From positions 15,704,001-15,768,000 of the forward strand of contig NC_053199.1 of NCBI RefSeq assembly GCF_905163445.1: DNA of 64,000 bases. Direction: 5' to 3'. Origin of the DNA: Pararge aegeria (lineage: Eukaryota; Arthropoda; Insecta; Lepidoptera; Nymphalidae). Each line of letters begins with the position of its first letter. Positions within the stretch are counted from its first letter, which is position 1. Of the stretch, positions 10,650 to 20,939 are shown one piece after another. The notes below the pieces were generated by a model. That model worked only from the letters and a program-made list of their open reading frames with translations, ran no database searches and had not been told where the DNA came from. Both the position numbers and the translations under genes were made by a program.

Positions 10650-10890
10650 TTGAAACAGATTTAATAAACCGTGGTTACTATACCTAAGATTGATGAATTT
10701 CCTAACGACAAAGCTTCTCGGAAGCAGGCCGCTCCGCTCTCATCTCTCGCAAGACAGTAAATATCTAAAGATTGTGTAAACTGTAAAATGATGTTGAAAA
10801 AAAGCTATCTGCTGAGTTTCTTGTCGGCTCTTCTCGGTAGAATCTGCCTTCCGAACCGGTGGAAGAAGTACAATAGAAGTCTGTCACAAA
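10650..10890 (+). mobile_element. LINE-2 fragment
   Basis: Carries GATGAATTTCCTAACGACAA (RT C-terminus, DEFLND-like), GCCGCTCCGCTCTCATCTCT, GAGTTTCTTGTCGGCTCTTC and CCGAACCGGTGGAAGAAGTA. The AATAAATGAATTT tail is missing. Confidence 0.75.
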
Positions 10891-11185
10891 AAGTTCTACT
10901 ACTACGTAGGATGCTCATGTACGACTCACGTCACAGGATGGTGAGGAATTTGCTTATTGAGACACACTTATTTTATTCAGTGTCAATGTCAAGCGCAAAT
11001 CAAATGGGTCCCGATTAGTATTAGTTCATACCAGTATTTGCCAGCGCAGCGTGGAGAGTACTAGAATTGCACAGGTTGGTCAGGTATTGTTAGGTTACTG
11101 GTCATATTGGAGGGTCTAAGCTCTGAATTACTTTTTCCTGTGGGAGACGTAGCGTGCTTCTAGCAGTGAGACTTATTTTAGGGGC

Positions 11186-11224
11186 GTTCAATAATCACGT
11201 ATTCCCAATACGTGATTATTGAAC
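11186..11224. repeat. perfect hairpin, 18-bp arms, CCC loop
   Basis: GTTCAATAATCACGTATT, CCC, then the exact reverse complement. There is no T run after it and no gene beside it. Confidence 0.9.
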
Positions 11225-11327
11225 TGAAAGATTTAACAAAAGTTTATTTAAAAGCATCTACAGATTGAAAAAAAAATTTGTGCTGTAACACTTTGTAATT
11301 AGTTGATCTTTAGTTCTTTGAATTTAA

Positions 11328-11428
11328 CTGTCAATTGAAAGCGCACAAGTCTCTTGAGGACATAGGATTAAAATGAGCATAATTTTAGCATTTAAAATAT
11401 TTGTCTGTGTATTTAAACGCGTAGGTTA
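11328..11428 (+). repeat. direct repeat Q, copy 1
   Basis: About 100 bases (GTCAATTGAAAGCGCACAAG through TTTAAACGCGTAGGT) recur with modest divergence 1.8 kb downstream at 13128-13226. Confidence 0.7.
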
Positions 11429-11789
11429 AAAATGACATAATGAATAACAATAACAATGACACCTTTTTAAAAATCTGGAACATAAAATCGTTGTAAAAGA
11501 AAGCCGTACTTCTAAGTAATGAATTGTATTAACTGAGAAGTTGTTGTAATTCCGGTTGCCATAGATAAATCAACGGTCATCTTTATTTTACTCAAAAAAA
11601 ACCTGTTTAACTACACGGACCTCTGTGCTCTATTCATACTTAACCCCATAAACTGTATCAGAAAAACCTAACACAGAATCTATTACGGCCGTGACATTTT
11701 AACTGATAAGTCCAAGCACTATCATAGATTGTAAACGTTAATGCACTGAGTTTCCTGCCGGGTCTTCTCTTTAGAATCTATCTATGACC
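11429..11789. other. no gene; small LINE-2 scrap
   Basis: Only a short LINE-2 block (CTGAGTTTCCTGCCGGGTCT) at about 11745-11780 is recognisable. Confidence 0.35.
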
Positions 11790-11900
11790 CTGGCCGAGTT
11801 CACATTGGTAGACTTCACACGCCCTTGAGAAGATTATGGAGAATTCTTAGGCATGGCGGTTTCACTCACGACGTTTTCCTTCACCGTTAAAGCGCATGTA
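11790..11900 (-). mobile_element. SINE-C fragment
   Basis: TGGTAGACTTCACACGCCCT, GAATTCTTAGGCATGGCGGT and CACGACGTTTTCCTTCACCG are reversed SINE-C body blocks. Confidence 0.65.
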
Positions 11901-12041
11901 TGAAAATTAAGCTTAATTTGCTATACTCCGCTAACAGCAGGAGAATCTGTGTGGTTGGTGGTCTGTTGTGAATTTCACCACAAGCTTAATTTTCATAATA
12001 TATTATGGATTTCCGCAAAGTAACGCCTGCTTCTATCAAGC
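11901..12041 (+). mobile_element. G foldback element, internally deleted copy
   Basis: Starts AATTAAGCTTAATTTGCTAT, carries CAGGAGAATCTGTGTGGTTG and ends with the right-end signature ATGGATTTCCGCAAAGTAAC. These are the same terminal blocks as the foldback element at 39185. Most of the stem is gone. Confidence 0.65.
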
Positions 12042-12567
12042 ATGTATGATACTAGAATTTAACTGAAACTATGTTGCTGAGAGCAATAATTTACTAACTC
12101 ACTTATATTTTAACTACTAAGTTCCCGAGGTATTCATATTACAACAAAATCTATTGGATATATTAATCGCCACACATCATGCCTATACCACCGTGTCCGT
12201 GGTTGTAGAGGCTTTACGACTCGCAATTTATAGTGGTCCAAGTCAGTATGGGACTTTTACCGCTTCCTTGTTGTCTCTTTGATAATAATTTACACCAAGT
12301 GCCTATTTTATGGGTATAAACCTAACCTTTATTGATAACGGTTCCTAATTTTTATTAGACGTATAATGTTATTGGCTTAAATTCTGTTAGAAGTTCTCGT
12401 TATTTTCACATATTTAGATAGCTATAGAAAAGCAGAACTTTCGTTCTATGAAACAGGAATAGTTTTGTAGAACCCCTTAGAGTTGAAACTCTTTTCTATT
12501 ATTTTTGAGCAAATACTCCGAAAGTTATATAAAGTTCTTTAAATATCAAATATACAACTATTTTAGC
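12042..12567. other. no gene seen
   Basis: AT-rich, no coding or repeat signal I can name. Confidence 0.3.
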
Positions 12568-12575
12568 ATCGTTGT

Positions 12576-12712
12576 CAGTGACGTGCATAGAGGGTATGCA
12601 CAGGGTATGTAAATTATATAAAATTAAGAAAACCTTTAGTACGAGTTATAAAAAACTTAAGGATAGGCATTGTAAGAATTATGTGTGTGCATACCCTCTA
12701 TGCACGCCACTG
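12576..12712 (+). mobile_element. hAT-type MITE, 137 bp, copy 1
   Basis: The inverted ends CAGTGACGTGCATAGAGGGT and the reverse complement of ACCCTCTATGCACGCCACTG flank a short non-coding core. The 8 bases on each side are identical (ATCGTTGT at 12568-12575 and 12713-12720). An 8-bp target duplication with CAGTG-type ends is characteristic of the hAT superfamily. There is no transposase, so it must be mobilised in trans. The ends differ slightly from copy 2 at 45674. Confidence 0.85.
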
Positions 12713-12720
12713 ATCGTTGT

Positions 12721-13127
12721 TATAGATATTAATACAGTTTTTTGATAATTAAAAGTGACTGAATTAAATTCTTTGAGACATGAATAATACTCTATGGTAC
12801 TTCCTTCATCACTGATTCTGGTGAGAATTCAACTTCGGGTGGGTAAATTGAGACATTAAGAATTATGTCAATTATCATAAGTATAGTACTAATATTTTGA
12901 TATCAATTATTATAAATTACATTTATTTATTTTTCAACTGTTACAACTTTTTAAATTTTGATTTTAGTAACTTCAATGGTGTTTTTTTTTGTATTATATT
13001 GCATGCTGTAAGGCAGAATTTGGCTGATCTTATCAGTTTTTCTCTTTTATTCATCTCATCTCTCTCATCTCATCATCTGTATAAAACCACCCAAATTCGC
13101 AATAAATCATTTGAATTTGAATTTGAC
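12721..13127. other. no gene seen
   Basis: AT-rich. A 92-codon ORF here is low-complexity (Ile/Phe/Asn-rich) and has no motif. Confidence 0.3.
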
Positions 13128-13226
13128 TATCAATTGAAAGCTTGCAAACCTTTTGAGGATACAGGATTCAAATGAGCATATTTTTAGCATCTAAAATATT
13201 TGTCTGTGTATTTAAACGCGTAGGTG
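13128..13226 (+). repeat. direct repeat Q, copy 2
   Basis: Second copy of the ~100-base block at 11328. Both end in TTTGTCTGTGTATTTAAACG. Confidence 0.7.
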
Positions 13227-13689
13227 CGATAAAGTTATTGAGTTTGCTTGTACCAGCACACATATAGTTTTTTGTTTCAGTCTCGAAACACAAGTCAGTA
13301 TTTTTATTTAGGTATGTGGCGCCAAACTTTTTGAAGATATTCTCGTAGGAGGGTAAACCGCTCCGTTACGTATCGCGTTACGGCTTTAGTCTGTCTGGCT
13401 TCCCTTTCTAACACACAAACGGCGGCCGTAAGCAGGCACCTCCTCCTCACTCTAACCCACAGCGCCAGGATCAATATTTTTTTATTAATAATAAATAAAA
13501 TGTTCTTACATTATCGTATTAATTTATAAAAATTTAACTAGTAACCTAAGGTTTTCTGAAGTAAAACTATTTTAATATTAAATAGTTCACCCTAGCCATA
13601 GTTTAAGTTATCACTTCTGTCGAGCGTTTTTACACATCTGAACCTACAGGATTACGTTTCATATTAGAAAAACTATACAATATCTATAT
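13227..13689. other. no gene seen
   Basis: Contains a short GC-rich stretch near 13400-13460 (ACGGCGGCCGTAAGCAGGCA) of unknown origin. Otherwise AT-rich. Confidence 0.3.
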
Positions 13690-14160
13690 ACTGGTAAAAT
13701 ATAGTAGTCTACATAAAATATGTAATTCATTTAAAGGAAATTGTATACAATTGTACAATAAACTACCCTTGATATTATCTTGGAGATGTCTCGAGATGTA
13801 TGTTAAAAGTTCAAAGTTTGTGTTAAACATAAGCTTATAGAAAAGTCCTATTACAGTATTAAGGACTACATCAACGATAAAAATGTTTGGGTGTAAATTA
13901 TTGCTCTAGCCGGGTTGCTTCTTTAATAGTTTAAAGTGACAATGGGAGATGGTGATAACAAAAAAAAACAACCGGTGAAGTTTGTTGTGGGCTTCTACTT
14001 AGACCAGGGCGCATTTGGATCCCTCGTAGCTGCAGTTTTAAGTTGACGAATTTAGTTATCGCCATCAACTATGTTATATTTGACATGTAATGTACGCATC
14101 AAAAGTGCCATATATGTGCCTATTTGAATAAAGAAATATTTGACTTTGACTTTGATTATA
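13690..14160 (+). mobile_element. LINE-3 3' end, best copy
   Basis: The reading frame ends FKVCVKHKLIEKSYYSIKDY-INDKNVWV-stop. This is the C-terminal tail of a non-LTR reverse transcriptase of the CR1/Jockey-like type (the 'KFKxxVKxxLxxKxYYSIxxY' pattern). The 3' UTR follows: a run of A before CAACCGGTGAAG, the ACCAGGGCGCATTTGGATCC block and the CGCATCAAAAGTGCC block. It ends GAATAAAGAAATATTTGACT with a TTTGACTTTGA tail. RT core and endonuclease are absent (5'-truncated). Confidence 0.8.
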
Positions 14161-14334
14161 ACAGTGAGAAGGAAATAGTTACCATAAGTAATTTTATAGT
14201 TATATTTATAGGAGAGGAAATTGTTTGAGATTAAATCTTCTTAATATCATTAATATAGAAGGTTTTGTCCTGACTGTCTGACAACCAATCGTACAAATGG
14301 CGAAACGCATACATTCTAAATTATGAGACACTAG

Positions 14335-14735
14335 GGTACCCAGCCCGCTTCGCCGGGCTAGATTTTGCTTTATTTTATTTATACAATAAACTTACATAAT
14401 TAAATTTTTAATTTAAGCCTCATAATATATTAAATCATTTATTTCTCTCCGTATTCATTCTCTTCTATTCTCGTCTCGAGCGGGTGAAGATCATTATCTA
14501 CTCCCATGTACACCCAACAATAGAATATCATCATAGTAAATAAAAGCTGTATTTCACAGTTTGACAGTTCAAAAATAGGAGTGCTCCGATCGTCACCAAA
14601 CTTTAACGGATTACTCGCCAGGTCAATCCGGAGATTCCCTGAAAGTTTCATTGAAATCGGTCCAGCCGTTTCGGAGCCTATACGGAACATACCCACACAG
14701 TTTCTCTTTTATATGCATAGATAGAAGATTATTAA
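14335..14735 (+). mobile_element. TAGR-2 repeat (second subfamily)
   Basis: Begins ACCCAGCCCGCTTCGCCGGG. It contains AACAATAGAATATCATCATA, GTGCTCCGATCGTCACCAAA, TTCATTGAAATCGGTCCAGC and CCGTTTCGGAGCCTATA, and ends TCTTTTATATGCATAGATAG. The distal half matches 48020-48215 nearly identically. An 85-codon reverse ORF across it is a shadow. Confidence 0.7.
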
Positions 14736-14896
14736 GTTTAAATTCTACAAGGGGGGGGTTATCTGGGAAACAGAGTTCATATGAAATTCACTCATTTTTC
14801 AAGCGACACGGTATTTAGTACTCGTAGTAGAAGAATTTTCAACTATCAAAAAATAGCTAACAACCTCGTGCCCTGTGGGCACGCAATGGGTTAATA

Positions 14897-14990
14897 TGAT
14901 GACAAAATTCAAATTCAAATTAAAAAATGTTTTATTCATGTAGACCTAATCACAGGCAATTATGAAGCGTTCATACATTTAACATGTGGA
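14897..14990 (-). mobile_element. LINE-3-like 3' tail
   Basis: ATTCAAATTCAAATT followed by TTTTATTCATGTAGACCTAA and GGCAATTATGAAGCGTTCAT match the outer end of the reversed LINE-3-like copy at 54555. Confidence 0.6.
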
Positions 14991-15480
14991 CAAAGTGACG
15001 TGGACAAAGTCGCGTTAAAACCACTTAGCTATTAAAGCCCTACTTATATCAACCTAAACCCAATAATATTAGCATTAATTGGCACAGTGGAGTATAAAAG
15101 TAAGCGAATTGTATCGATCTTGTAACCCAATCTAGGGTCAACGTATCGCCCCGCATTGTTCTTATGTTTACGAGAGGTCAGCGGGCGTCAATAAGACGTC
15201 GTTTACAAATTTATACGCAAATGCATCATATATTGGCGAGCGAATTAATTTTCATCATATTATTATTCAATATTGAATATCTTTGATTTATAGCCAATTT
15301 ATTTGAGTTTGCACATATAATATAATGGGTATTATGATGCACGGATAAATATTGAATTATTATAATAGATATTAATGTTCCTTTATGTACAAGAGTAAAT
15401 TTATGTACAACAACTTGTTGCCTGCGTGGTTTTTTGAAGTAAAACTTCTTTAGGCGCGACTAGGGAGTAACTAAGATTTA
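14991..15480. other. no gene seen
   Basis: AT-rich, possibly low-copy. No motif named. Confidence 0.3.
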
Positions 15481-15483
15481 TTT

Positions 15484-15508
15484 CTGACGTAAGTAACGCT
15501 TACGTCAG
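15484..15508. promoter_or_regulatory. paired inverted CRE-like sites
   Basis: CTGACGTAAG, spacer TAACG, CTTACGTCAG: two facing TGACGTAA-type sites, the sequence bound by CREB/ATF bZIP proteins. No adjacent gene; function is inference. Confidence 0.35.
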
Positions 15509-15598
15509 ACGTCTGTGTAGTTTCCGCTATTTAAAAATAATAATTTGGATTGATCGTAAGTATATGTCACATACTTCACGCTTCTTGACTTATACTTT

Positions 15599-15650
15599 TA
15601 CTACTTATATATATTTATTAATTTTGTAATAAATAAACGTATAAGTAGTA
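15599..15650. repeat. imperfect AT-rich hairpin
   Basis: TACTACTTA at the left and TAAGTAGTA at the right, with mostly complementary AT sequence between. Confidence 0.5.
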
Positions 15651-15779
15651 TTATTAATAAATTTTCTGACGATTGCGACATTCTATAATATTCAATGACG
15701 AGGTTACACTAACATGTGCTGATCTAACCTTTAATTTTCACACTTTTTATTTATTTATATGCCCACAGAATAATGAACA

Positions 15780-15850
15780 GACAGAAACAGACGTGTACAC
15801 GACTGATATTAAAGTATCAACACCACTCCATTTTAGAAGTGTTTAAGTAA
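15780..15850 (+). mobile_element. S repeat fragment
   Basis: CGTGTACACGACTGATATTA and CACCACTCCATTTTAGAAGT align with 8200-8262. Confidence 0.5.
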
Positions 15851-16484
15851 ATTTCTTTTATTAATTTTTTGTTTATTTTCATCATTTTTGAAGTAAACAT
15901 TTTCTTATTTCTGTTTTCTAGTGGAATGAAATTGTGTTTAAAAAAAGGTAAGATATATTTATTTAATTATTTATATACAGCATACAAGAATTTTCTGTTT
16001 ATGTAAGTATGTAATCGAAAAGCGTTTCTCACTTGTTTCACTTGTGCATACAAGTATATATGTAGGAGTTATTTACGTTAGAGATCGATGCTGGTATAAA
16101 TAAAGTGTAAATGAAACTAACCAAGCCGCAAGTCGAATGCAAGTCAATTTGAACATCACGGGCTAAGTACATAAAACATACGCTTTACAATACTTAGTGT
16201 CAGTGAGATGATAATGAAATGAAATGAAATATTTATTTTGCGAAGTAGGGGTTAGTTATTGGTGTTTAGGATATAGAGTTCCAAAATATTCTGCTGATAC
16301 ATGAATATTAAATTTTATATAATATTAAATTTTATATAAAATTATGTCCTGAGATTTAAAGTGCTATATTTAATCATTGTATAAGTTATTATATCACAAT
16401 TGTAAGTTAAATAAAATAAAACAAAAATGTATTTAAGATATCATAAAATTGAGGTCACGCACACATGCAAAGTTATACATTGTA
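15851..16484. other. no gene; small tandem duplication
   Basis: ATATTAAATTTTATATA is repeated back to back at about 16305-16340. Otherwise AT-rich without signal. Confidence 0.35.
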
Positions 16485-16700
16485 AAGTCAACATCTCCTG
16501 AGGATGCATCTCCTGGAGCGTAACGTGCGTAGAGGGTACATTGCTGAAGATCTGTTTGGTGTGGAGTATAAGGATTGCAGTAATTATAAATTACACTGTA
16601 CAAATTCTCCTGCTTTTCGCGGAGTACAGCAAATTAAATTTAATTTTTATAATATATCATGGGTTTCCGCAGAGTAACGCCTGCTTCTATCCAATAGACT
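16485..16700 (+). mobile_element. G foldback element, right half
   Basis: GTAAAGTCAACATCTCCTGA, AACGTGCGTAGAGGGTACAT, CCTGCTTTTCGCGGAGTA and the end signature AGTAACGCCTGCTTCTATCC match the spacer, right arm and right flank of 39185-39570. The left arm is missing. Confidence 0.7.
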
Positions 16701-16704
16701 GGAC

Positions 16705-16865
16705 TACAATAAAACGTGGCGTAAAGTAAGAGAAACAAACAAACTAACACACAAAGTAACCCAAAAGACTTGATTTTTGGCATAGAGTTAGTTGCAAGGG
16801 CAGAAAAACACACGTTTCCTACGGGATTTTTAAAAAACCCTAATAAAAGCGGACAAAAAATATAT
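16705..16865 (-). mobile_element. TAGR-type fragment
   Basis: Has ACAAACAAACTAACACACAA and the TTGATTTTTGGCATAGAGTT pattern shared with 4298 and 18216. Confidence 0.5.
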
Positions 16866-17489
16866 TTGAATTTATAAATTCATTTTAAATTTAAAAGCCT
16901 ATGCCAAAGGGACAAGGGCTTCTACAAAATTATTTCTACATGCAGAAATTGTAGAACTTACACATGCGAATCTATGCTTAGTTGTCAATTCCTAGATGCC
17001 TATTACTCACATTTGAGTAATGAAACACTTATAATGTGATATTTATATATTTTTTTTTATGTATTAACTCATTACACATAATATACATCACAGGTCTTAA
17101 TTTAAAGGTGTAAGCATAAACTCAAAAGATTACTCATTAACGATAACTCATTAAAGATAACTCATATATTTATATATGTTTAATTCTTTTTCGTATTCAA
17201 TTTTGCATTTCAGCGATCTAACAAGACTTTACATGAGTCAGGTTGAACCTTATTTCTGGTACAGTTCGGACTCTACAGTTTATCACATCTCACTGCACAG
17301 TGTTAACTGTTATGCGGATCTGTTACAGTATATGTTGCTTTAACTGTTTTCATAATATTATTGTATTTGATGTTGATATAAAATTTAGTTGAAATATCTG
17401 TAAACGTCTTTAATTTTCTGTAATAAGAATAAAGGTAAAAGATTTCTTGTACATGTTTTCTGCATGCCCTTAAAACTTAAGGACAAACT
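16866..17489. other. no gene; repeated ACTCATTA words
   Basis: AT-rich. The words ACTCATTA or TTACTCA occur several times at about 17000-17170. Meaning unknown. Confidence 0.3.
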
Positions 17490-17723
17490 TGTTTTGGCTT
17501 TGATTTGTGCCACGTGAAGACGGCAGATACAGTTGTCACAACCCACCCTCTTGCCACGTGTCGTGCGAGGGAATTTTATAGAGATAACGGGCATCAGCCT
17601 CCTCTGTGATATGACCTCTTACTTCGATCACCAACCCGTCTGCCTGGTGAGGTGATTATGGGAAAATACCCTCCTTTAGAGGCCTTTAGTCCAGCAGTTG
17701 ACTGTTATAGTGTATTGATGATG
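17490..17723 (+). mobile_element. M repeat, degenerate copy
   Basis: GTGAAGACGGCAGATACAGT, CATCAGCCTCCTCTG, TCGATCACCAACCCGTCTGC and TTAGTCCAGCAGTTGACTGT parallel the copy at 45828-46035. It ends in GATGATGATG. Confidence 0.65.
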
Positions 17724-17819
17724 ATGATATTGTAATAACCGCCTGTCTAACGTCAACCCTCCTTTGAAATAGTGATATTGTAAACACCGCCTGTCTAACG
17801 TCAACCCTCCTTTAAAATA
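17724..17819 (+). repeat. 48-bp tandem duplication, two units
   Basis: ACCGCCTGTCTAACGTCAAC-CCTCCTTT is present at 17738 and again at 17786, giving a 48-base period, with the flanking bases also shared. Confidence 0.8.
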
Positions 17820-18059
17820 AACTGTTTGACATCACCCGTCGACATTGATCCAGCTTAGTAGGCCTTAGCTAGTATATTCAGTACCATTTACTTTTTACTT
17901 ACATTTAAGCACTGGTTACTTGCTTAACCTTATGTTTGTTTTTAAACTTGAATTGTTTTTTTTTAATTTTATCCGTCTGCTACCGCATCTTTAAATCGGT
18001 GAAAGAAAAAGTTAATAATTGCGAAAGTGTGTTTGTTTATACGTCCTTCCTCCTCCTTT

Positions 18060-18215
18060 TTAGAAAAGGGACGCGGTTTGGAACCCTCGTAGCTTTAGTA
18101 TTAAGTTTAAGAATATGGTTATCGCCATCATCTTACTACCGTGTAATTCTCATGTAATGTACGCATCAAAAGTGCCACCTATCGGGCCTACTTGAATAAA
18201 GATATTTTTGACTTT
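18060..18215 (+). mobile_element. LINE-3 3' UTR end
   Basis: GGAACCCTCGTAGCTTTAGT, TATCGCCATCATCTTACTAC, CGCATCAAAAGTGCCACCTA and the GGGCCTACTTGAATAAAGAT terminal block. This is a clean 3' end. Confidence 0.8.
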
Positions 18216-18365
18216 GCATTTTAACTTCACGCCGTAACTACGCATCCAATTAACTTGATTTTTGGCATGGACTTTGTTGAAAGGTCGTTGAGTAACATCG
18301 GCTACTTGTAAGAAAGCAAACGGATAGGTAAAAAACCGTAATAGCCGTGGACGAAGAACGCAAGA
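18216..18365 (-). mobile_element. TAGR-type fragment
   Basis: ACGCCGTAACTACGCATCCA, TTGATTTTTGGCATGGAC and AACCGTAATAGCCGTGGACG are reversed TAGR features. Confidence 0.5.
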
Positions 18366-18545
18366 AAGAAAGAAAACACGTCTTTTTTATCACACATTTG
18401 TGTAAAATGACATTTGTATCATAAAATTCATTATTTATATTAATTAATAAAAAATATAAATGTGTGACAAAGGAGCTGGCTCATAGGATATGGCTGCATA
18501 CTAAAAAGCACAGCACTGGTTTTCAGCCAGCCCCCTTATCTTCCT
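18361..18545 (-). mobile_element. LINE-5 3' end
   Basis: Reverse of 33555-33740: AAGAAAGAAAG tail, CACACATTTGTGTAAAATG, TGTGTGACAAAGGAGCTGGC and CACTGGTTTTCAGCCAGCCC. The tail unit is (TTTC)n in the sense direction. Confidence 0.7.
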
Positions 18546-18550
18546 ATCTT

Positions 18551-18562
18551 TCTCTCTCTCTC

Positions 18563-18625
<63 letters not shown>

Positions 18626-18630
18626 ATCTC
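18551..18630 (+). repeat. (TC)n microsatellite
   Basis: About 80 bases of TC repeats with a few TCCC interruptions. It abuts the 5' side of the LINE-5 fragment. Any ORF through it is repeat-derived. Confidence 0.95.
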
Positions 18631-18774
18631 TTTTTGTGCCTCTCCCCTACTGGAGGTTGGCTGTCAGCTCAGCGATCTTCTCGCGGTCTTGCGCTAAACG
18701 AAGCAATGTTTCCACGCTTACGATATTGGTCCATTCACGGATGTTGTGCAACCATGAGTTCTCCATAATTACGG

Positions 18775-19012
18775 CCAATTGGCGAAGTACGCAGCGACCC
18801 TGCTTTCTGTGAGTCTAGGCTGTGGGTTCGATTCCCATTCCATAACTGGAAAATGGTTATGTGATGAACATGAATGGTTTATTATGTGGTATATTATTTA
18901 TAACAATATCATCAGTCTTCTTAGTAGCTACCCATAACACAAGCTATGCTTGCTTTGGAGCTAGGTGGCGACCAGCGACGTGTGTATTGTCGTAGTATAT
19001 TTTTTTATTTAA
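18775..19012 (+). mobile_element. SINE-A, diverged copy
   Basis: Head AATTGGCGAAGTACGCAGCG-ACCCTGCTTTC, B box GGTTCGATTCC, then GTGATGAACATGAATG and a diverged body to CGTAGTATATTT. Confidence 0.85.
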
Positions 19013-19017
19013 TGTTC

Positions 19018-19138
19018 TCAAACGTGTGTAATGCCCGCCAATCTGCCTTAACCGCTTCTCATTGTGGGAGGAAACCCGTGTCCTGTAGTGGGCCGGAAAT
19101 GGATTGATATAACTATGATGATGAATTGAAATAAATTA
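19018..19138 (+). mobile_element. SINE-C 3' half
   Basis: CTCAAACGTGTGTAATG, CTTCTCATTGTGGGAGGAAA, CCTGTAGTGGGCCGGAAATG and a TGATGATGAA end. Confidence 0.75.
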
Positions 19139-19149
19139 ATTTTGAATTC

Positions 19150-19345
19150 GTATATCTATATATATATAAAACAAAGGAGTGTTAGTTACACCATTTATAA
19201 CTCAAGAACGGCTGCACCAATTTTTATGATATTTGATTTTTGGGATTTCTCTTAGTCCGGAATAGGAAAATACGTATTAAAATATAACATTCATAAAAAA
19301 AAATTGATCCGCGGCACGAAGTCCGCCGGGACAGCTAGTATTATA
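19150..19345 (-). mobile_element. TAGR element, short subfamily
   Basis: Reverse complement starts ATACTAGCTGTCCCGGCGGA-CTTCGTGCCGCGG. Inside it has AAATATCATAAAAATTGGTG-CAGCCGTTCTTGAGTTATAA, a motif typical of this repeat group. Confidence 0.65.
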
Positions 19346-20044
19346 TATATTGGAAGAAATGTTTCGCAAGGATGCTTAAAGTGTATTATTTAAATGGTTG
19401 ATATTTCACCCAAAGGGCCATCACATATCTAACTAATGAACGCAAGGTTGCAATCATAACCATTAGCCAATAAATAATCTCGGATAATATCGATTTCTAA
19501 ATTACAGCCAATATAAAAGGTCTATAGAATATATAATGAAGCAATAGCATTAATACCTAGCCATATTTATAGGTTAATTCGAATATAAATCGAGACGTCA
19601 TGCTGGTGGGTATATAGATTTGTGTTTTGGTAAATGTAGAAAATACCAACGCGAAGAATAGGCATTTTGACTAATTATGAAAACCTGAAGATATAGATTT
19701 AGAAGATAAAATTATAATATGATGTTCGAAGTATATTTCATATTAAAAAAATGTCTTATTTTTGCAGAAATCCAAGGTTTTGTTGATATAAATTGCAAAT
19801 TATATTTAAAAAAAATATTTCCCTATAAAACGCTCGCCGGGTGTCATGGCCGCACTCGTGACGTCATAGGCAAATTATAGCTTTCTGCAATTTTTATTCC
19901 TTGTTCCATAGCTAAAGATAGCAATGTTTCTGAGCAACCAAGAGTTTTAAATCACAAAATAACAAGTGCAGACATCTTATTAGTTCAAGCGGTACAAAAT
20001 AAGATGTTTTAGTGTGTGTTTGTGTGTGTGTGTTTTTTTAAGTT
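19346..20044. other. no gene seen
   Basis: AT-rich, with a short GT run at about 20010-20035. No recognisable domains. Confidence 0.3.
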
Positions 20045-20150
20045 TTTTAAATACACATAATTTAAAAAGTTACGGGTGCCTGCCAAGGCTCGAACTCGAT
20101 CCCCCCGAAAGAAAGACCGAATGTCTTACCACTAGGCTATAACTGCGTTA
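20045..20150 (-). mobile_element. SINE-C head
   Basis: Reverse complement has TAGCCTAGTGGTAAGACATT (A box) and ATCGAGTTCGAGCCTTGGCA (B box), followed by the GTAACTTTTTAAATTATGTG block. Confidence 0.7.
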
Positions 20151-20345
20151 TGGGTGATGAACTGATGAACTAATGATGACATTTTTATGAATGATATACA
20201 TAAATACTTAGGTAATAAATATAAACACCCAGACACTGAAAAACATTCATGTTCATTACACAAACGTTTTTCCAGTTCTGGGGATCGAACCCACGGCCTT
20301 GGACTCCGAAAACAGGGTCGCTGCAAACTGCGCCAATCGGCCGTC
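20151..20345 (-). mobile_element. SINE-A, near full length
   Basis: Reverse complement runs from GACGGCCGATTGGCGCAG through GGTTCGATCCC, AACATGAATGTTTTTCAGTG and CTGGGTGTTTATATT. The distal tail is replaced by unrelated sequence. Confidence 0.85.
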
Positions 20346-20857
20346 AACGTAATAGAAAAAATCCGTCGGCAAAATTATTATTGATTTAATTACAATGGAT
20401 ATTTTAAAAGTAGGTACGAGGTAGGTCGGTACATTATGACATTCAATAATAATCAATAATATTAAAAGCCGATTAAGAATATTATAAATCAGACACGCCA
20501 TCCGTCCAAATCTTGTACACAACTAGGCTGTGCTATTCGGTTTCACCTGCATTAAACTAATTACAATATTATAAATGCGAATTTTTTTATTACTTCGTTT
20601 TTAGCTCCTTCACCAAATTTTATAAAAAACCGTAATAATCGCAGATGACTTCTAGAAGAATATATATAGCCTTTTCCATTTAAACGGCTATTGAACGCAA
20701 AACTATGTTTTCAAATAGATCGATAAATATTCAACCATTCAAACATAAAACACTTTAGCCATATTATAATAGAATCAAATTCCACAGCAAATTTAATTTC
20801 GCGTTGGGCATAACTTGAAAAATTATAAAAAATTGTTTGATAGGAAACCCAGTTACT
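20346..20857. other. no gene seen
   Basis: AT-rich, no signal. Confidence 0.3.
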
Positions 20858-20921
20858 AGAGAATCGAACCCATTTATTAACTATAGTTTTAACCTTAGTA
20901 ACCACTGGACCAACGAGTTAG
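20858..20921 (-). mobile_element. tRNA-derived SINE head
   Basis: Reverse complement: TTGGTCCAGTGGTTACTAAG (A box) and GGGTTCGATTCTC (B box), 40 bases apart. No SINE body I can match follows. Confidence 0.5.
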
Positions 20922-20939
20922 TAATAAAATTATTAAGAG

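Noticed and set aside
14439..14696. 85-codon reverse ORF
   Set aside because: It lies within the TAGR-2 repeat, and its 48-kb near-identical copy does not keep the frame as a gene.
18464..18697. 77-codon ORF rich in Ser/Leu
   Set aside because: Translation of a (TC)n microsatellite.
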